From: Deltaproteobacteria bacterium
GTDB lineage: Bacteria > Desulfobacterota > DSM-4660 > Desulfatiglandales > HGW-15
Direction of reading: 5' to 3'
DNA: 5,613 bases
Assembly (NCBI GenBank): GCA_019308985.1
Contig: JAFDHB010000210.1
Location: 1-5,613, forward strand
The notes below the pieces were generated by a model. The model did not search any database and was not told the origin of the DNA. It saw nothing but the letters and a program-made list of their open reading frames with translations. Shown one piece after another: positions 5,610 through 5,613 of this stretch. Within the stretch, counting starts at the first letter, position 1, and each line of letters starts with the position of its first letter. The translations under genes were made by a program, and so were the position numbers.

Positions 5610-5613
5610 TTAA

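Noticed and set aside
1..5613. CRISPR array, tRNA, insertion sequence or attachment site
   Set aside because: No regularly spaced repeats, cloverleaf, transposase or terminal inverted repeats were seen on either strand.

Overview
The window looks like a compact bacterial defence or stress island on an accessory segment. Base composition is near 50% GC. Codon use favours AGG/AGA for arginine and tolerates ATA, unlike E. coli. Starts have G-rich Shine-Dalgarno sequences, and two sigma70-like promoters with 17-bp spacers can be read. This fits an anaerobic or environmental bacterium, but I cannot name a phylum from this sequence alone.

Layout, left to right: (1) Bases 1-173, minus strand: the first 57 codons of a gene that leaves the window, encoding a protein I do not recognise. 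(2) Bases 174-663: a divergent intergenic region of about 490 bp with a promoter for each direction, palindromes, and a roughly 140-nt structured leader before the rightward gene. (3) Bases 664-2337, plus strand: a 557-aa DUF262/GmrSD-type protein with a C-terminal HNH-type nuclease motif, a likely modification-dependent (type IV-like) restriction enzyme. (4) Bases 2338-2436: a short convergent gap with an inverted repeat and a possible gene relic. (5) Bases 2437-4750, minus strand: a tightly coupled pair, a DprA/Smf-like protein followed by a three-domain protein (degenerate HAD-like domain, ComF-like phosphoribosyltransferase, topoisomerase-type zinc ribbon). This matches the domain logic of ShosTA, a phage-defence toxin-antitoxin pair made of a PRTase toxin and a DprA-like antitoxin, but with extra domains on the PRTase. 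(6) Bases 4887 to about 5609, minus strand: a SplB-like radical SAM protein whose conserved N-terminus runs into an in-frame stop at the window edge.

How it may work together: the restriction-like gene stands alone under its own promoter, facing the DprA-PRTase pair. The pair overlaps or nearly abuts, so the two proteins are probably made together, as expected for a toxin with a neutralising or sensing partner. The radical SAM gene lies upstream on the same strand, 136 bp away, and could be co-transcribed or independent. The main candidate for something new is the HAD-PRTase-zinc-ribbon plus DprA pair. Its toxic and antitoxic roles are inferred from known families and not shown by the sequence.
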